64,000 nt of DNA from positions 62,001 to 126,000 of the forward strand of contig JAKVCS010000003.1 in the NCBI GenBank assembly GCA_022448365.1, in the 5' to 3' direction. The notes beneath the pieces were generated by a model, which saw only the letters and a program-made list of their open reading frames with translations, searched no databases and was not told the DNA's origin. Each line of letters starts with the position of its first letter. The stretch's first letter is position 1. This document shows positions 9,650 to 17,569 of this stretch, piece by piece. Source of the DNA: Saccharospirillaceae bacterium (GTDB lineage Bacteria; Pseudomonadota; Gammaproteobacteria; Pseudomonadales; Oceanobacteraceae). The translations under genes and the position numbers were made by a program.

Positions 9650-11152
9650 ATGGGAAATCCACTGTACGCAGGACTTGATAACAGCAGAGAACCACAATTC
9701 AGCCGAATTTTTGCGATATCTTTACTGTGTGTTGTTATCGGCGGCATTTGGAACTTTATTCCGCATCCCATTATTATCGTTTTAGCAGGCCTGGCGCCAA
9801 TCGCTATCGTTGGCGTGTTGTATATGCCCTTTGTGGTTTGTCTGGGCTTTATTATTTTCTCGTTCTTTCGCATACATGAAGCATTTATATTTCTGATGCC
9901 ATTTAAAATTCCTTTGTTGCTGGCACTCGCTTCGCTCGGCGCACTGGGATGGCACCTGGTTATAACCCGAAAAATCCAACCATTCATCACCCCTGAACTG
10001 AAGTGGTTTCTGGTGTTTTTTGCACTGGTGACTTTGGGGCTTCTATTTGCGAGTAATCGCGGTATGGCCATCAGTATGTACACCGGCAGTTATTCAAAAA
10101 TTGCCATTATGGTATTTGCCATCGCCTGGATGGTTCGTGAAGAAAAGCAGTTTGCGATATTGGCAAATATGATTGTCATTGCAGGTATCGCGATTGGTCT
10201 GGTGGCATTGAATAATAAGGCCAATGGAATTGGCCTGGTCGAAGGAACGAGGGTGACCATCGCCAGGGATATTCGTTCAGTATTGGGTGACCCGAATGAT
10301 CTGGCATTAGTACTTTCATTTCCAATCAGTTTTGCGGCCGGTTTAGCATTAACGACAGGCCGATCTATGTTCGTGAGATGTCTCGGTGTGGTTGGTTATT
10401 TCGTCATTGCCAGTGCCATTATCGCAACTCAAAGTCGGGGTGGGTTATTAGCCATTCTTGCGGTATCGGGTGTGTTTGGGCTGTATAAAATTAAATCAAA
10501 ATTGTTGTTGATTGGATTGGGGATGATAGCTTTGGTTGGGTTGTTAGCCATGGCCGGCATATCCGACCGCAGTTCGGGGGGGGCGGGTGAAAGCGGTATT
10601 GACGAATCAGCGGCCGGTCGATTGTATGCCTGGCAGGCAGCTTTTGGAATGGCCAATACACATCCACTGACAGGCGTGGGTTTAAATAATTTCACTTCAA
10701 ATTATTTCTTCTATTCTCCGCATTGGGATGGCATGAACCATGCTGTTCACAGTACATGGTTTGGCGTGCTGGCGGAGACAGGTTACGTCGGGTTAATCGT
10801 CTTTATCATTTTAACCGTAAAGCTGGTATCTGGGATGCGCCGTCTGGTGAATAACCTGTTACCGCTGTACCAGCAGGGAAAATGCTCTGCGGTTATTTTT
10901 GGCACGGCGCAATCAGTGCTGGCTGGACTGGCGGGGTTTATGGTCTCTGGTACCTTTTTAACCCAGGGGTTTACCTGGCCGTTGTACATTCTGCTTGCCG
11001 TTAGCGTAGCGGTGACACAGGTGGGGAATCGGATACTTGGTCAGGTAGAAGAGGCAAACCCGGATGAGAGCGACGCACAGAAAGCACCCGAGCAGAAACA
11101 ATCGCAGAGTACTGAACTGGTTGCGATAAAACCACGGGGTGAGAATCGATAG
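9650..11152 (+). CDS. O-antigen ligase/polymerase-like membrane protein (SypL-like)
   Basis: 500 residues, with about 11-12 hydrophobic helices. GGGGTGAT precedes the ATG. The large periplasmic loop of the Wzy_C (O-antigen ligase) family is visible: AGRLYAWQAAFGMANTHPL, then GVGLNNFTSNYF and NHAVHSTWFGVLAETGYVG. Family members join or polymerise undecaprenyl-linked glycans in the periplasm. The C-terminal 40 residues are polar and cytoplasmic. In V. fischeri the equivalent gene, sypL, precedes sypM; here it lies after the SypR-like gene, so the block has been permuted. Whether it acts as ligase or polymerase cannot be decided from sequence. Confidence 0.87.
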   Translation: MGNPLYAGLDNSREPQFSRIFAISLLCVVIGGIWNFIPHPIIIVLAGLAPIAIVGVLYMPFVVCLGFIIFSFFRIHEAFIFLMPFKIPLLLALASLGALGWHLVITRKIQPFITPELKWFLVFFALVTLGLLFASNRGMAISMYTGSYSKIAIMVFAIAWMVREEKQFAILANMIVIAGIAIGLVALNNKANGIGLVEGTRVTIARDIRSVLGDPNDLALVLSFPISFAAGLALTTGRSMFVRCLGVVGYFVIASAIIATQSRGGLLAILAVSGVFGLYKIKSKLLLIGLGMIALVGLLAMAGISDRSSGGAGESGIDESAAGRLYAWQAAFGMANTHPLTGVGLNNFTSNYFFYSPHWDGMNHAVHSTWFGVLAETGYVGLIVFIILTVKLVSGMRRLVNNLLPLYQQGKCSAVIFGTAQSVLAGLAGFMVSGTFLTQGFTWPLYILLAVSVAVTQVGNRILGQVEEANPDESDAQKAPEQKQSQSTELVAIKPRGENR

Positions 11153-11214
11153 CCGGAAGTTGAAGCCGTTGTTTCAGGAAGAACTTGTGAGAAATAACTT
11201 TTCAGGAGTTGGAC

Positions 11215-12264
11215 ATGATCTTAGTTACTGGTGGAGCCGGGTACATCGGCTCGCATACGTGTGTTGAACTGATCGAATCGGGATACGACGTATTGGTGCT
11301 CGATAACCTCAGTAATTCCTGTCGTGAGTCTCTGCATCGGGTCGAGCGATTAACCGACCACAAAGTTACTTTTGTTGAAGGTGACGTTCGTAACGGTGAC
11401 GTGCTGGATGTATTGTTTGATACTCACGATATTAACGCCGTAATTCATTTTGCCGGTCTTAAAGCTGTTGGCGAGTCTTGTGAGTGCCCGATTTCTTATT
11501 ATGAAAATAATATTGAATGCACACTGAAGTTAGTGCAATCGATGCAGGACCATAATGTGAAAAATCTGGTATTCAGTTCCTCTGCGACCGTGTATGGCGA
11601 CCCTCAGAAATTGCCTCTGACGGAGGATATGCCGCTATCGGCAACCAACCCTTATGGTCGTTCTAAGCTGATTATCGAAGAAATGCTGCGAGATTTACCT
11701 CGCGCGGATGAGCTGACTCATTCTGATAATCCCTGGTCGGTCGCTCTGCTGCGTTATTTTAATCCGGTGGGGGCTCATAAAAGTGGTCAGATCGGCGAAG
11801 ATCCGAACGGTATTCCGAATAACCTGATGCCGTTTATCAGCCAAACAGCGATTGGTAAGCGTGAATGTTTGTCGGTATTTGGAAACGATTACAGCACCTG
11901 TGATGGCACCGGCGTGCGTGACTATATTCATGTAGTGGATTTGGCCAAAGGCCATGTAAAAGCGGTGCAGCGGTTATTATCTGAGCAAGGTTTGGCGGGC
12001 GTACAGGCGTTTAATCTGGGCACCGGCCATGGCATCAGTGTGCTGGAAATGGTAAACGCTTTTAAAGACTGTAATCATGTCGATGTGCCGTATCGGATCA
12101 GTGACCGCCGCCCGGGCGATGTGGCAGCCTGTTATGCTGATGTCAGTCGGGCGCAGACGGAGCTTGGCTGGAAGGCGGAGCTGGGGTTGGCTGATATGGT
12201 GAAGGACAGCTGGCGCTGGCAGAGCCGTAATCCGGAGGGGTATAGAGCTGGTGAGAAGCAATAA
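11215..12264 (+). CDS. galE: UDP-glucose 4-epimerase
   Basis: 349 residues from ATG 11215, with AGGAG 6 bases upstream; an in-frame TTG at 11209 is too close. The NAD motif TGGAGYIGSHTCVEL opens the protein. The SDR catalytic residues are in FSSSATVYG and in NPYGRSK (Tyr-x-x-x-Lys). ALLRYFNPVGAH and GTGVRDYIHVVDLAKGH are typical of full-length GalE. It interconverts UDP-glucose and UDP-galactose in the cytoplasm. Placed 62 bases after the SypL-like gene, it probably supplies a UDP-hexose precursor for the polysaccharide. Confidence 0.96.
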   Translation: MILVTGGAGYIGSHTCVELIESGYDVLVLDNLSNSCRESLHRVERLTDHKVTFVEGDVRNGDVLDVLFDTHDINAVIHFAGLKAVGESCECPISYYENNIECTLKLVQSMQDHNVKNLVFSSSATVYGDPQKLPLTEDMPLSATNPYGRSKLIIEEMLRDLPRADELTHSDNPWSVALLRYFNPVGAHKSGQIGEDPNGIPNNLMPFISQTAIGKRECLSVFGNDYSTCDGTGVRDYIHVVDLAKGHVKAVQRLLSEQGLAGVQAFNLGTGHGISVLEMVNAFKDCNHVDVPYRISDRRPGDVAACYADVSRAQTELGWKAELGLADMVKDSWRWQSRNPEGYRAGEKQ

Positions 12265-12365
12265 ATAGTCGAGAGATTCTGCTTTGGATGGTGACGATTA
12301 ATGGACTATCATGTTGAGGCCGAGCGTATGCTTTGATGGACAATAATTAACTGTAAGGGACCAGA

Positions 12366-12776
12366 ATGTATCGGATTCATGTCGCATCTGTATTCCTTGT
12401 CGTGCTTTTAGCGTCATGTCGCCAGGATGTAAGCCAGGCGGAACTTAAAAAATATTACCCACCGACAATTTATTCAGACACCCAGTATCTTTCTATATCG
12501 ATACCGGTGGAGATTTCTGAGAAGGGCGGTCGTCCCTCGTTTGTCCACCTTTTTGAAAAATACGGTTTTAGCGGTAATGGTCCGGCAATAGAGCAAGTTG
12601 TAAGGGCTAATCTAACTGCTTCAGGGGAATATGATAGCGAAGGTGATGCTTTTTACGTCCGTGCAAAAAAACGCGGTGAGTATGATTATATTTTAACTGA
12701 ACTTAGATGCATCGAAGATATTGAGTGCCTGAATAAGTGGTTGGACAATGCCAGCACTATTTTATTTAAAGAATAA
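12366..12776 (+). CDS. Small predicted lipoprotein, unknown family
   Basis: 136 residues; AAGGGA lies 6 bases before the ATG. The signal VFLVVLLASC gives a lipobox with Cys at about residue 18. The mature part is acidic, with a CIEDIEC pair of cysteines near the C-terminus that could form a disulfide. No family is recognised. Both this gene and its flanks look richer in A+T than the neighbouring genes, which hints at separate acquisition. It stands alone between galE and the RND exporter. It could be an immunity-type or stress lipoprotein, but nothing in the sequence proves a function. Confidence 0.6.
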   Translation: MYRIHVASVFLVVLLASCRQDVSQAELKKYYPPTIYSDTQYLSISIPVEISEKGGRPSFVHLFEKYGFSGNGPAIEQVVRANLTASGEYDSEGDAFYVRAKKRGEYDYILTELRCIEDIECLNKWLDNASTILFKE

Positions 12777-13070
12777 ATATACCTATGTGAGATACCGGCT
12801 CGTTAGCTAGATTTGAGATGCTGTGATTGGTAATTACTAAGTTATTGTTAAAATATAGCTTATCTAGCGTAGTCAAGAACTGAGTTCAATCGATGATTAG
12901 GGTCTTCAAGATATGGGATACTCAATCCTATGTCGGAAGGTTGCATTGAAATCGAGTTTCCTGAAATTTAGTTTCGGTATGGTGATTGAACAATCGTCCT
13001 ATATCAACCTTGCCTGCAGGCAGGCAACACTTAAAATATTTGTCATTCTCACCAAAAAAATGATTTCACC
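12777..13070. other. A+T-rich intergenic stretch before the RND exporter
   Basis: About 290 bases without a plausible gene, visibly A+T-rich. It contains the perfect 12-base palindrome TGCCTGCAGGCA at 13011-13022, about 50 bases before the exporter start. That position would suit a repressor operator, but no partner is known. I found no clear -35/-10 pair and no sigma-54 box. Confidence 0.4.
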
Positions 13071-15476
13071 ATGCTAGAACGTTACATTCGCTGGGTTATC
13101 GCCCAGCGCAAATGGCTAACCGTCATTACTTTCCTGGCCGTCGCCATCATCACCTTTGGCGCCTCCAAGCTGACCTTCACCAGCGATTTCCGAACCTACT
13201 TCGGCCCGGATAACCCGCAGTTGCTCGCTTTTGAGAATATGGAGCGAACCTTCTCCAAGCAGGAGAACGTGTTTTTCTACCTCAGAGCGAAAGAAGGGGA
13301 TGTCTTCACTAATCGGGGTCTGGCGCTGATCGAAACCCTGACCAATAAAGGCTGGGAATTACCTTATTCACAGCGCGTAACCTCCCTGCAAAACTATCAG
13401 CATACCGATGTGGAAGAAGATGAGCTGATGATTGATTTCCTCTATGAAGAGGCAATGAGTCTTGATAGTGACCAGCTGCAGCGAATTAAAAGCATCACGT
13501 TTGATGAACCCACCATGATTCATCGACTGATCTCAGAAGATGGTGCATCCACCGGTGTGACCGTACGTACGGTTCTACCAGAAGAAATGACCCGTGAAGC
13601 CTCCGGCGAAGTGGTTAACGCCGCTCGCGCTCTGGCCAATATTCTGCGCCCGGAGTATCCGGATTTCGATATTATGATCGGTGGTTCCCTGGCCTCTAAC
13701 GTCACCATGGGGGAGGCTATCAAACAGGATATTGAAAACCTGCTGGCTTTGTCTTACCTGATTATGATCATCGCCATGGTGATTTTATTACGCACCTTCT
13801 CAGGCATGATTCTCACCCTGATGATTATCAGTTTTTCGGTGCTATCGACCATTGGTTTATTCGGCTGGCTTGGCTTTACCATGACGCCGCCAACCGGTTT
13901 TGTACCCACAGCAATTCTGACCATTGCCGTCGCCGATACCATCCATATTCTGATTACCTATTATTATGAGCTGACCCATGGCCGCACGAAAATGGAAGCC
14001 ATTCAGGAAGCGTTGCGTATTAACTTTTCGCCGGTGTTTATCACCAGTATTACCACCATTATTGGTGTGTTGTGTCTGAATACCAGCGACTCTCCACCGT
14101 ATCAGGATATGGGCAATATGATTGCCGTTGGGGTATTTTTCGCCTGGATGTACAGTATTACCTTTTTGCCGGCCATGCTTTCGATTATGCCTGCGCCCAA
14201 AGGCAAAGCGGTTAATAATGAACCAACTGGCATGATTGCCTTTGCTGATTTTGTCATCAAGCACTACAAGCCGTTGTTTGTCGCCATGCTGATATTAATT
14301 GTGGCGGTAGGTGTTCAGGTAAACCGCAACATTATTACCGAGCGTTGGCACGAGTTTTTTGACGAAACCTTTGAGGTGCGTAATACCCTGGAAGCGACCA
14401 ACGAGTCACTCGGTGGCTTGCACAGGATATTTTTTGTGCTGGACAGCAAAGAAGAGGGTGGTATTAATAACCCGGCTTTCCTGCAGCAGGCGGATGATTT
14501 CTCTAAGTGGTTGGCGACTCAGGATAAAGTCACCAGCGTTGATAGCCTGACGGATATCATCAAACGCTTAAATAAAAATCTGCATGAAAATGACCAGGAT
14601 TGGTATCAGATCCCGGAAAGCCGTGAGCTATCGGCTCAGTATTTATTATTGTACGAACTGTCGCTGCCATTAGGCCTGGGTCTGGACGACACCATTAACA
14701 ACGCCCGTTCGGCTATCCGTATGTCGGTGGCGTTCTCCAAAGCCGATTCCATTTATATTCTTGAGCTGGAACAAAAGGCATTAGAGTGGCTGGATGCTAA
14801 TGCACCGGCCATTTATGTAAACGAGGGCACGGGCCTGGATATCGTATTTGCCAATCTGACCTTCCGTAATATCGGCAGTATGATGAGCGGCACTTCGATG
14901 GCGCTGGTGCTAATCTCTTTCCTGCTTATTTTCGCCTTATGCTCATTTAAAATCGGCATGATCAGCCTGGTACCGAATATTGTTCCGGCGGTATTGGCGT
15001 ACGGAATCTGGGGCATGATTAATGGCCAGATTGATACCGCCATTTCTGTGGTGGTGTGCCTGAGTTTGGGTATTGTCGTTGATGATACGGTGCACTTTTT
15101 AAGCAAATATCTGCGCGCCCGCCGGGAAAAAGGTTACTCCGCTGAAGAAGCCATTCGTTACGCCTTCAGTACCGTGGGTACCGCATTGATTGTGACGTCG
15201 ATCGTGTTGATTGGTGGTTTTATGGTGATGCAGTTTTCGCACTTTAATCCAAGCAATCATATGGGCATGTTGCTGGCGATCACCATTCTGGTCGCGCTGC
15301 TGGTTGATTTCTTGTTTTTACCACCGTTATTGATGTTCTTAGATCGTAATAAGGAAAACCGCAATAAATCAGGCGGTGATGGAAAGGGTCCCGGAACCTT
15401 AAAAGGGCCAGAATTTGAAATAAAGGCTTTTGCAGCAGCGGGCGAAGAGCCTGCGAGAAAGCAGGCTGAGGTGTAA
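13071..15476 (+). CDS. RND superfamily exporter, MMPL/HAE3-like
   Basis: 801 residues with the pattern of a small RND pump. TM1 (about 18-36) is followed by a periplasmic loop of about 180 residues, then five helices (about 225-390), TM7 (about 400-418), a second periplasmic loop, and five final helices (about 600-765). The repeated halves carry FVPTAILTIAVADTIHILI and VVVCLSLGIVVDDTVHFLS, the paired TM4/TM10 motifs with Asp residues that couple to the proton gradient. Such proteins move lipids or hydrophobic compounds (HpnN, MmpL). Start chosen at MLERYIRWV; its ribosome site is weak. No link to the polysaccharide genes is proven. Confidence 0.85.
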   Translation: MLERYIRWVIAQRKWLTVITFLAVAIITFGASKLTFTSDFRTYFGPDNPQLLAFENMERTFSKQENVFFYLRAKEGDVFTNRGLALIETLTNKGWELPYSQRVTSLQNYQHTDVEEDELMIDFLYEEAMSLDSDQLQRIKSITFDEPTMIHRLISEDGASTGVTVRTVLPEEMTREASGEVVNAARALANILRPEYPDFDIMIGGSLASNVTMGEAIKQDIENLLALSYLIMIIAMVILLRTFSGMILTLMIISFSVLSTIGLFGWLGFTMTPPTGFVPTAILTIAVADTIHILITYYYELTHGRTKMEAIQEALRINFSPVFITSITTIIGVLCLNTSDSPPYQDMGNMIAVGVFFAWMYSITFLPAMLSIMPAPKGKAVNNEPTGMIAFADFVIKHYKPLFVAMLILIVAVGVQVNRNIITERWHEFFDETFEVRNTLEATNESLGGLHRIFFVLDSKEEGGINNPAFLQQADDFSKWLATQDKVTSVDSLTDIIKRLNKNLHENDQDWYQIPESRELSAQYLLLYELSLPLGLGLDDTINNARSAIRMSVAFSKADSIYILELEQKALEWLDANAPAIYVNEGTGLDIVFANLTFRNIGSMMSGTSMALVLISFLLIFALCSFKIGMISLVPNIVPAVLAYGIWGMINGQIDTAISVVVCLSLGIVVDDTVHFLSKYLRARREKGYSAEEAIRYAFSTVGTALIVTSIVLIGGFMVMQFSHFNPSNHMGMLLAITILVALLVDFLFLPPLLMFLDRNKENRNKSGGDGKGPGTLKGPEFEIKAFAAAGEEPARKQAEV

Positions 15477-15498
15477 GCAACTCAAGAGTAAAGCGGAG

Positions 15499-16362
15499 TT
15501 ATTCGACTTCGTCGGTTTCTGCTTCTTTAATACGTTGCAGCCGTTCCTGCTCTTCAGCAAAGGCGGCTTTAATCTCTTCCAGCACCGAATCAACATCCGC
15601 TTCTTCGGTAGGATCTTCGAACAGGCCGGTTAATTCAGTATCCAGTGTTAACTTGCCGTCTTCGAATAAATCCCACATCTCATCGGCGTAACGGCTGTTT
15701 TTTAACTCAGGGGCAAACTGGCCGTAATACAGGCTCATATTACGTACGTCGCGATCTAACATGGCTTTGGCGTTATTATTCGCCGCAGCATCGACGGCCT
15801 GGGGCAGGTCGATAATCACCGGGCCGTAGTCGTCCACCAGCACGTTAAACTCGGATAAGTCGCCATGCACAATGCCGCTGCATAACATGCGGGCGATATA
15901 GTGCATCACAACAAAGTGATCTTCCCGGGCTTGTTCGGCGTCCATCATCACGTCGTTTAACCGTGGCGCAACATCACCTTCGTCATCGCGAATCAGCTCC
16001 ATCACTAACACACCATCGAAACAGCCATAAGGTTCAGGTACCCGCACTCCGGCGGCCGCCAGTTTGTACAAGGCATCCACTTCGGCGTTTTGCCAGATAT
16101 CTTCCTGTTGGGAACGTCCGTATTTGGAACCTTTCTCCATCGCCCGGGCACGTCGGGAATTCCTTACTTTACGGCCTTCCTGGTATTGAGCTGCTTTTTT
16201 AAAACTGCGCTTGGCGGCGTCTTTATAAACCTTGGCGCAGCGAATCTCGTCGCCGACGCGAACGCTGTAAACCGTGGCTTCTTTGCCACTCATCAGTTGG
16301 CTGAGTACTTCGTCGATGATGCCATCGGCAATCAGGGGCTGGAGTCGTTTTGGTGTTTTCAT
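15499..16362 (-). CDS. RIO1-family serine protein kinase
   Basis: 287 residues. The RIO kinase core is evident. LMSGKEATVYSVRVGDEIRC holds the flexible ATP loop, followed by AKVYKDAAKRSFKK with the ATP-binding lysine. Further on are the catalytic loop VHGDLSEFNVLV and the metal-binding VIIDLPQAVDA (Asp in place of DFG). The C-terminal tail is acidic. Bacterial RIO kinases of this kind occur in Pseudomonas and relatives; their targets are poorly known. It converges with the RND exporter gene, leaving only 22 bases between them. Confidence 0.9.
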   Translation of the reverse strand: MKTPKRLQPLIADGIIDEVLSQLMSGKEATVYSVRVGDEIRCAKVYKDAAKRSFKKAAQYQEGRKVRNSRRARAMEKGSKYGRSQQEDIWQNAEVDALYKLAAAGVRVPEPYGCFDGVLVMELIRDDEGDVAPRLNDVMMDAEQAREDHFVVMHYIARMLCSGIVHGDLSEFNVLVDDYGPVIIDLPQAVDAAANNNAKAMLDRDVRNMSLYYGQFAPELKNSRYADEMWDLFEDGKLTLDTELTGLFEDPTEEADVDSVLEEIKAAFAEEQERLQRIKEAETDEVE

Positions 16363-16402
16363 TCAGGCCTTATAGCGCAAATGGCCTCATGAAGAAAGAG
16401 CA

Positions 16403-16440
16403 GAGCGACGAGGATAAGATTCCTCGCCGTCTTATCGCTC
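16403..16440. repeat. Nested and alternative inverted repeats
   Basis: An outer pair GAGCGA/TCGCTC (16403-16408, 16435-16440) encloses an inner pair CGAGGA/TCCTCG (16409-16414, 16421-16426). On the minus strand the same bases also allow GATAAGA to pair with TCTTATC, which is mutually exclusive with the inner stem. The element lies 20 bases past the stop of the minus-strand glycosyltransferase and 41 bases before the RIO kinase start, so it may be a terminator or attenuator between them. The run of T on the minus strand is poor. Confidence 0.45.
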
Positions 16441-16459
16441 GGCAATTCAGCGCTCTTGG

Positions 16460-17428
16460 CTAGGCAGCTTGCTTCTCTTTTTTGGACTTTAATGCCCAGT
16501 AGAGCTGTGCAATCGCTGCTTTCAGGTTACGTGTCGACGGATTCAGAACAAATGCCTTGGACTGGTACCAGAATGCGAGCATGTAGTGGTGTTCCTCTGC
16601 GTAATACTCCGCGTATCCTGTGGCCAAGCGTCCGCGTGCCTGCAATACCGCCCAGACGTTCAGTCGTTTCACGTAGCGCTCGTAGCGGTTCATGATGATT
16701 TTCATATGGTCGAGACGGCGCAGTCGGTTGCTGGTTTTCGAACCGGGACGTACCAGGTACTCCATCAGCTCCTGATTGCAGTAACCAACCCGACTGATCT
16801 TGCAGAAGCGCATCCAGAAATCCCAGTCTTCGGCCGACTTAAGTTTGTGATCAAATCCACCAACGGCTCGTTGCACCTTGGTCTTCACCATAACGCAGGA
16901 GGTACCGATGACATTCTCGCTGTAGATTCGCTCTGCGGCGGCTGGCAGGGTATGAAATTCATCGTCGCGGATCGCAATGCGTTTAAAATGCGGCCAGAAA
17001 CCAAAGCAATCACCGAGGTCGGTGCGTTCTGGCGTGGTGTGATGATAATTGGTGAAGCTCATACCTACCCGTGGGTTGCTGCGATGGAAATCCAGCTGTT
17101 TTTGCAGTTTACCCGGACGCCAATAATCGTCAGCGTCCAGAAAGGCAATAAACTCCCCCTGGGCTCGTTTTAATGCGAAGTTTCGTGCCCTTGCTGAACC
17201 AACGCCGCTGAGGCGATAAGCGCGCAGTTGGGCAATGGCAGATTGCTGTTCCAGCAACCATTCGAAGGTGCCGTCATCGGAGTTGTCATCGATAACCAAT
17301 ATCTCAATATTCTCAACGCCCTGAATAAGAATGCTCTCGATTGCCTTGGGGAGATACTGCAAACAGTTATGGGTTGGAATAATCACGCTGACACTGAGTG
17401 GAAGCTTGTTATCGGATGGGCTGCTCAT
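16460..17428 (-). CDS. Glycosyltransferase family 2 (SypH/I/J-type position)
   Basis: 322 residues from the second of two adjacent ATGs; GGAG lies 7 bases upstream of it and 4 bases upstream of the first (17431). The frame stays open to 17476, but that would run through a predicted sigma-54 promoter. A soluble GT-A domain shows VSVIIPTHNCLQYL, LVIDDNSDDGTFEW, FIAFLDADDYW with the metal-binding DxD, and SAEDWDFWMR with the likely catalytic ED pair. It should transfer one sugar in repeat-unit synthesis. It is divergent from the next glycosyltransferase. Confidence 0.88.
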   Translation of the reverse strand: MSSPSDNKLPLSVSVIIPTHNCLQYLPKAIESILIQGVENIEILVIDDNSDDGTFEWLLEQQSAIAQLRAYRLSGVGSARARNFALKRAQGEFIAFLDADDYWRPGKLQKQLDFHRSNPRVGMSFTNYHHTTPERTDLGDCFGFWPHFKRIAIRDDEFHTLPAAAERIYSENVIGTSCVMVKTKVQRAVGGFDHKLKSAEDWDFWMRFCKISRVGYCNQELMEYLVRPGSKTSNRLRRLDHMKIIMNRYERYVKRLNVWAVLQARGRLATGYAEYYAEEHHYMLAFWYQSKAFVLNPSTRNLKAAIAQLYWALKSKKEKQAA

Positions 17429-17457
17429 CATCTTTCTCCGTTGTTGAGATTTCAGGT

Positions 17458-17473
17458 TGGCATTTGCTTTGCT
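17458..17473 (+). promoter_or_regulatory. Sigma-54 promoter, rightward, for the GT4-flippase unit
   Basis: TGGCATTTGCTTTGCT has GG and GC exactly 10 bases apart and matches TGGCAY-N5-TTGCT. Predicted start near 17483, about 87 bases before the glycosyltransferase at 17570. It partly faces the leftward promoter at 17502-17517. Confidence 0.75.
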
Positions 17474-17501
17474 CAACCCACATCAGATTCTTTTACTTCA
17501 G

Positions 17502-17517
17502 AGCAAAGTGGGTGCCA
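17502..17517 (-). promoter_or_regulatory. Sigma-54 promoter, leftward, for the GT2 gene
   Basis: Read on the minus strand the sequence is TGGCACCCACTTTGCT, a full match to TGGCAC-N5-TTGCT with the 10-base GG-GC spacing. Predicted start near 17492, giving a leader of about 64 bases before the GT2 start at 17428. Confidence 0.78.
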
Positions 17518-17569
17518 GATTCTCAGTCGTTAGGCGGGAATCGTTGCCCAACGGCAAAAAGGGAGCGTT

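Noticed and set aside
12318-12331. GG-N10-GC element upstream of the small lipoprotein gene
   Set aside because: The spacing fits sigma-54, but the boxes (GGCCG and ATGC) match poorly and no polysaccharide gene follows.
17518-17542. TTCTCA-containing sequence with GATTC/GAATC ends near the face-to-face promoters, considered as an activator site
   Set aside because: It only partly resembles the SypG site I remember, and no copy was found at the other promoters.
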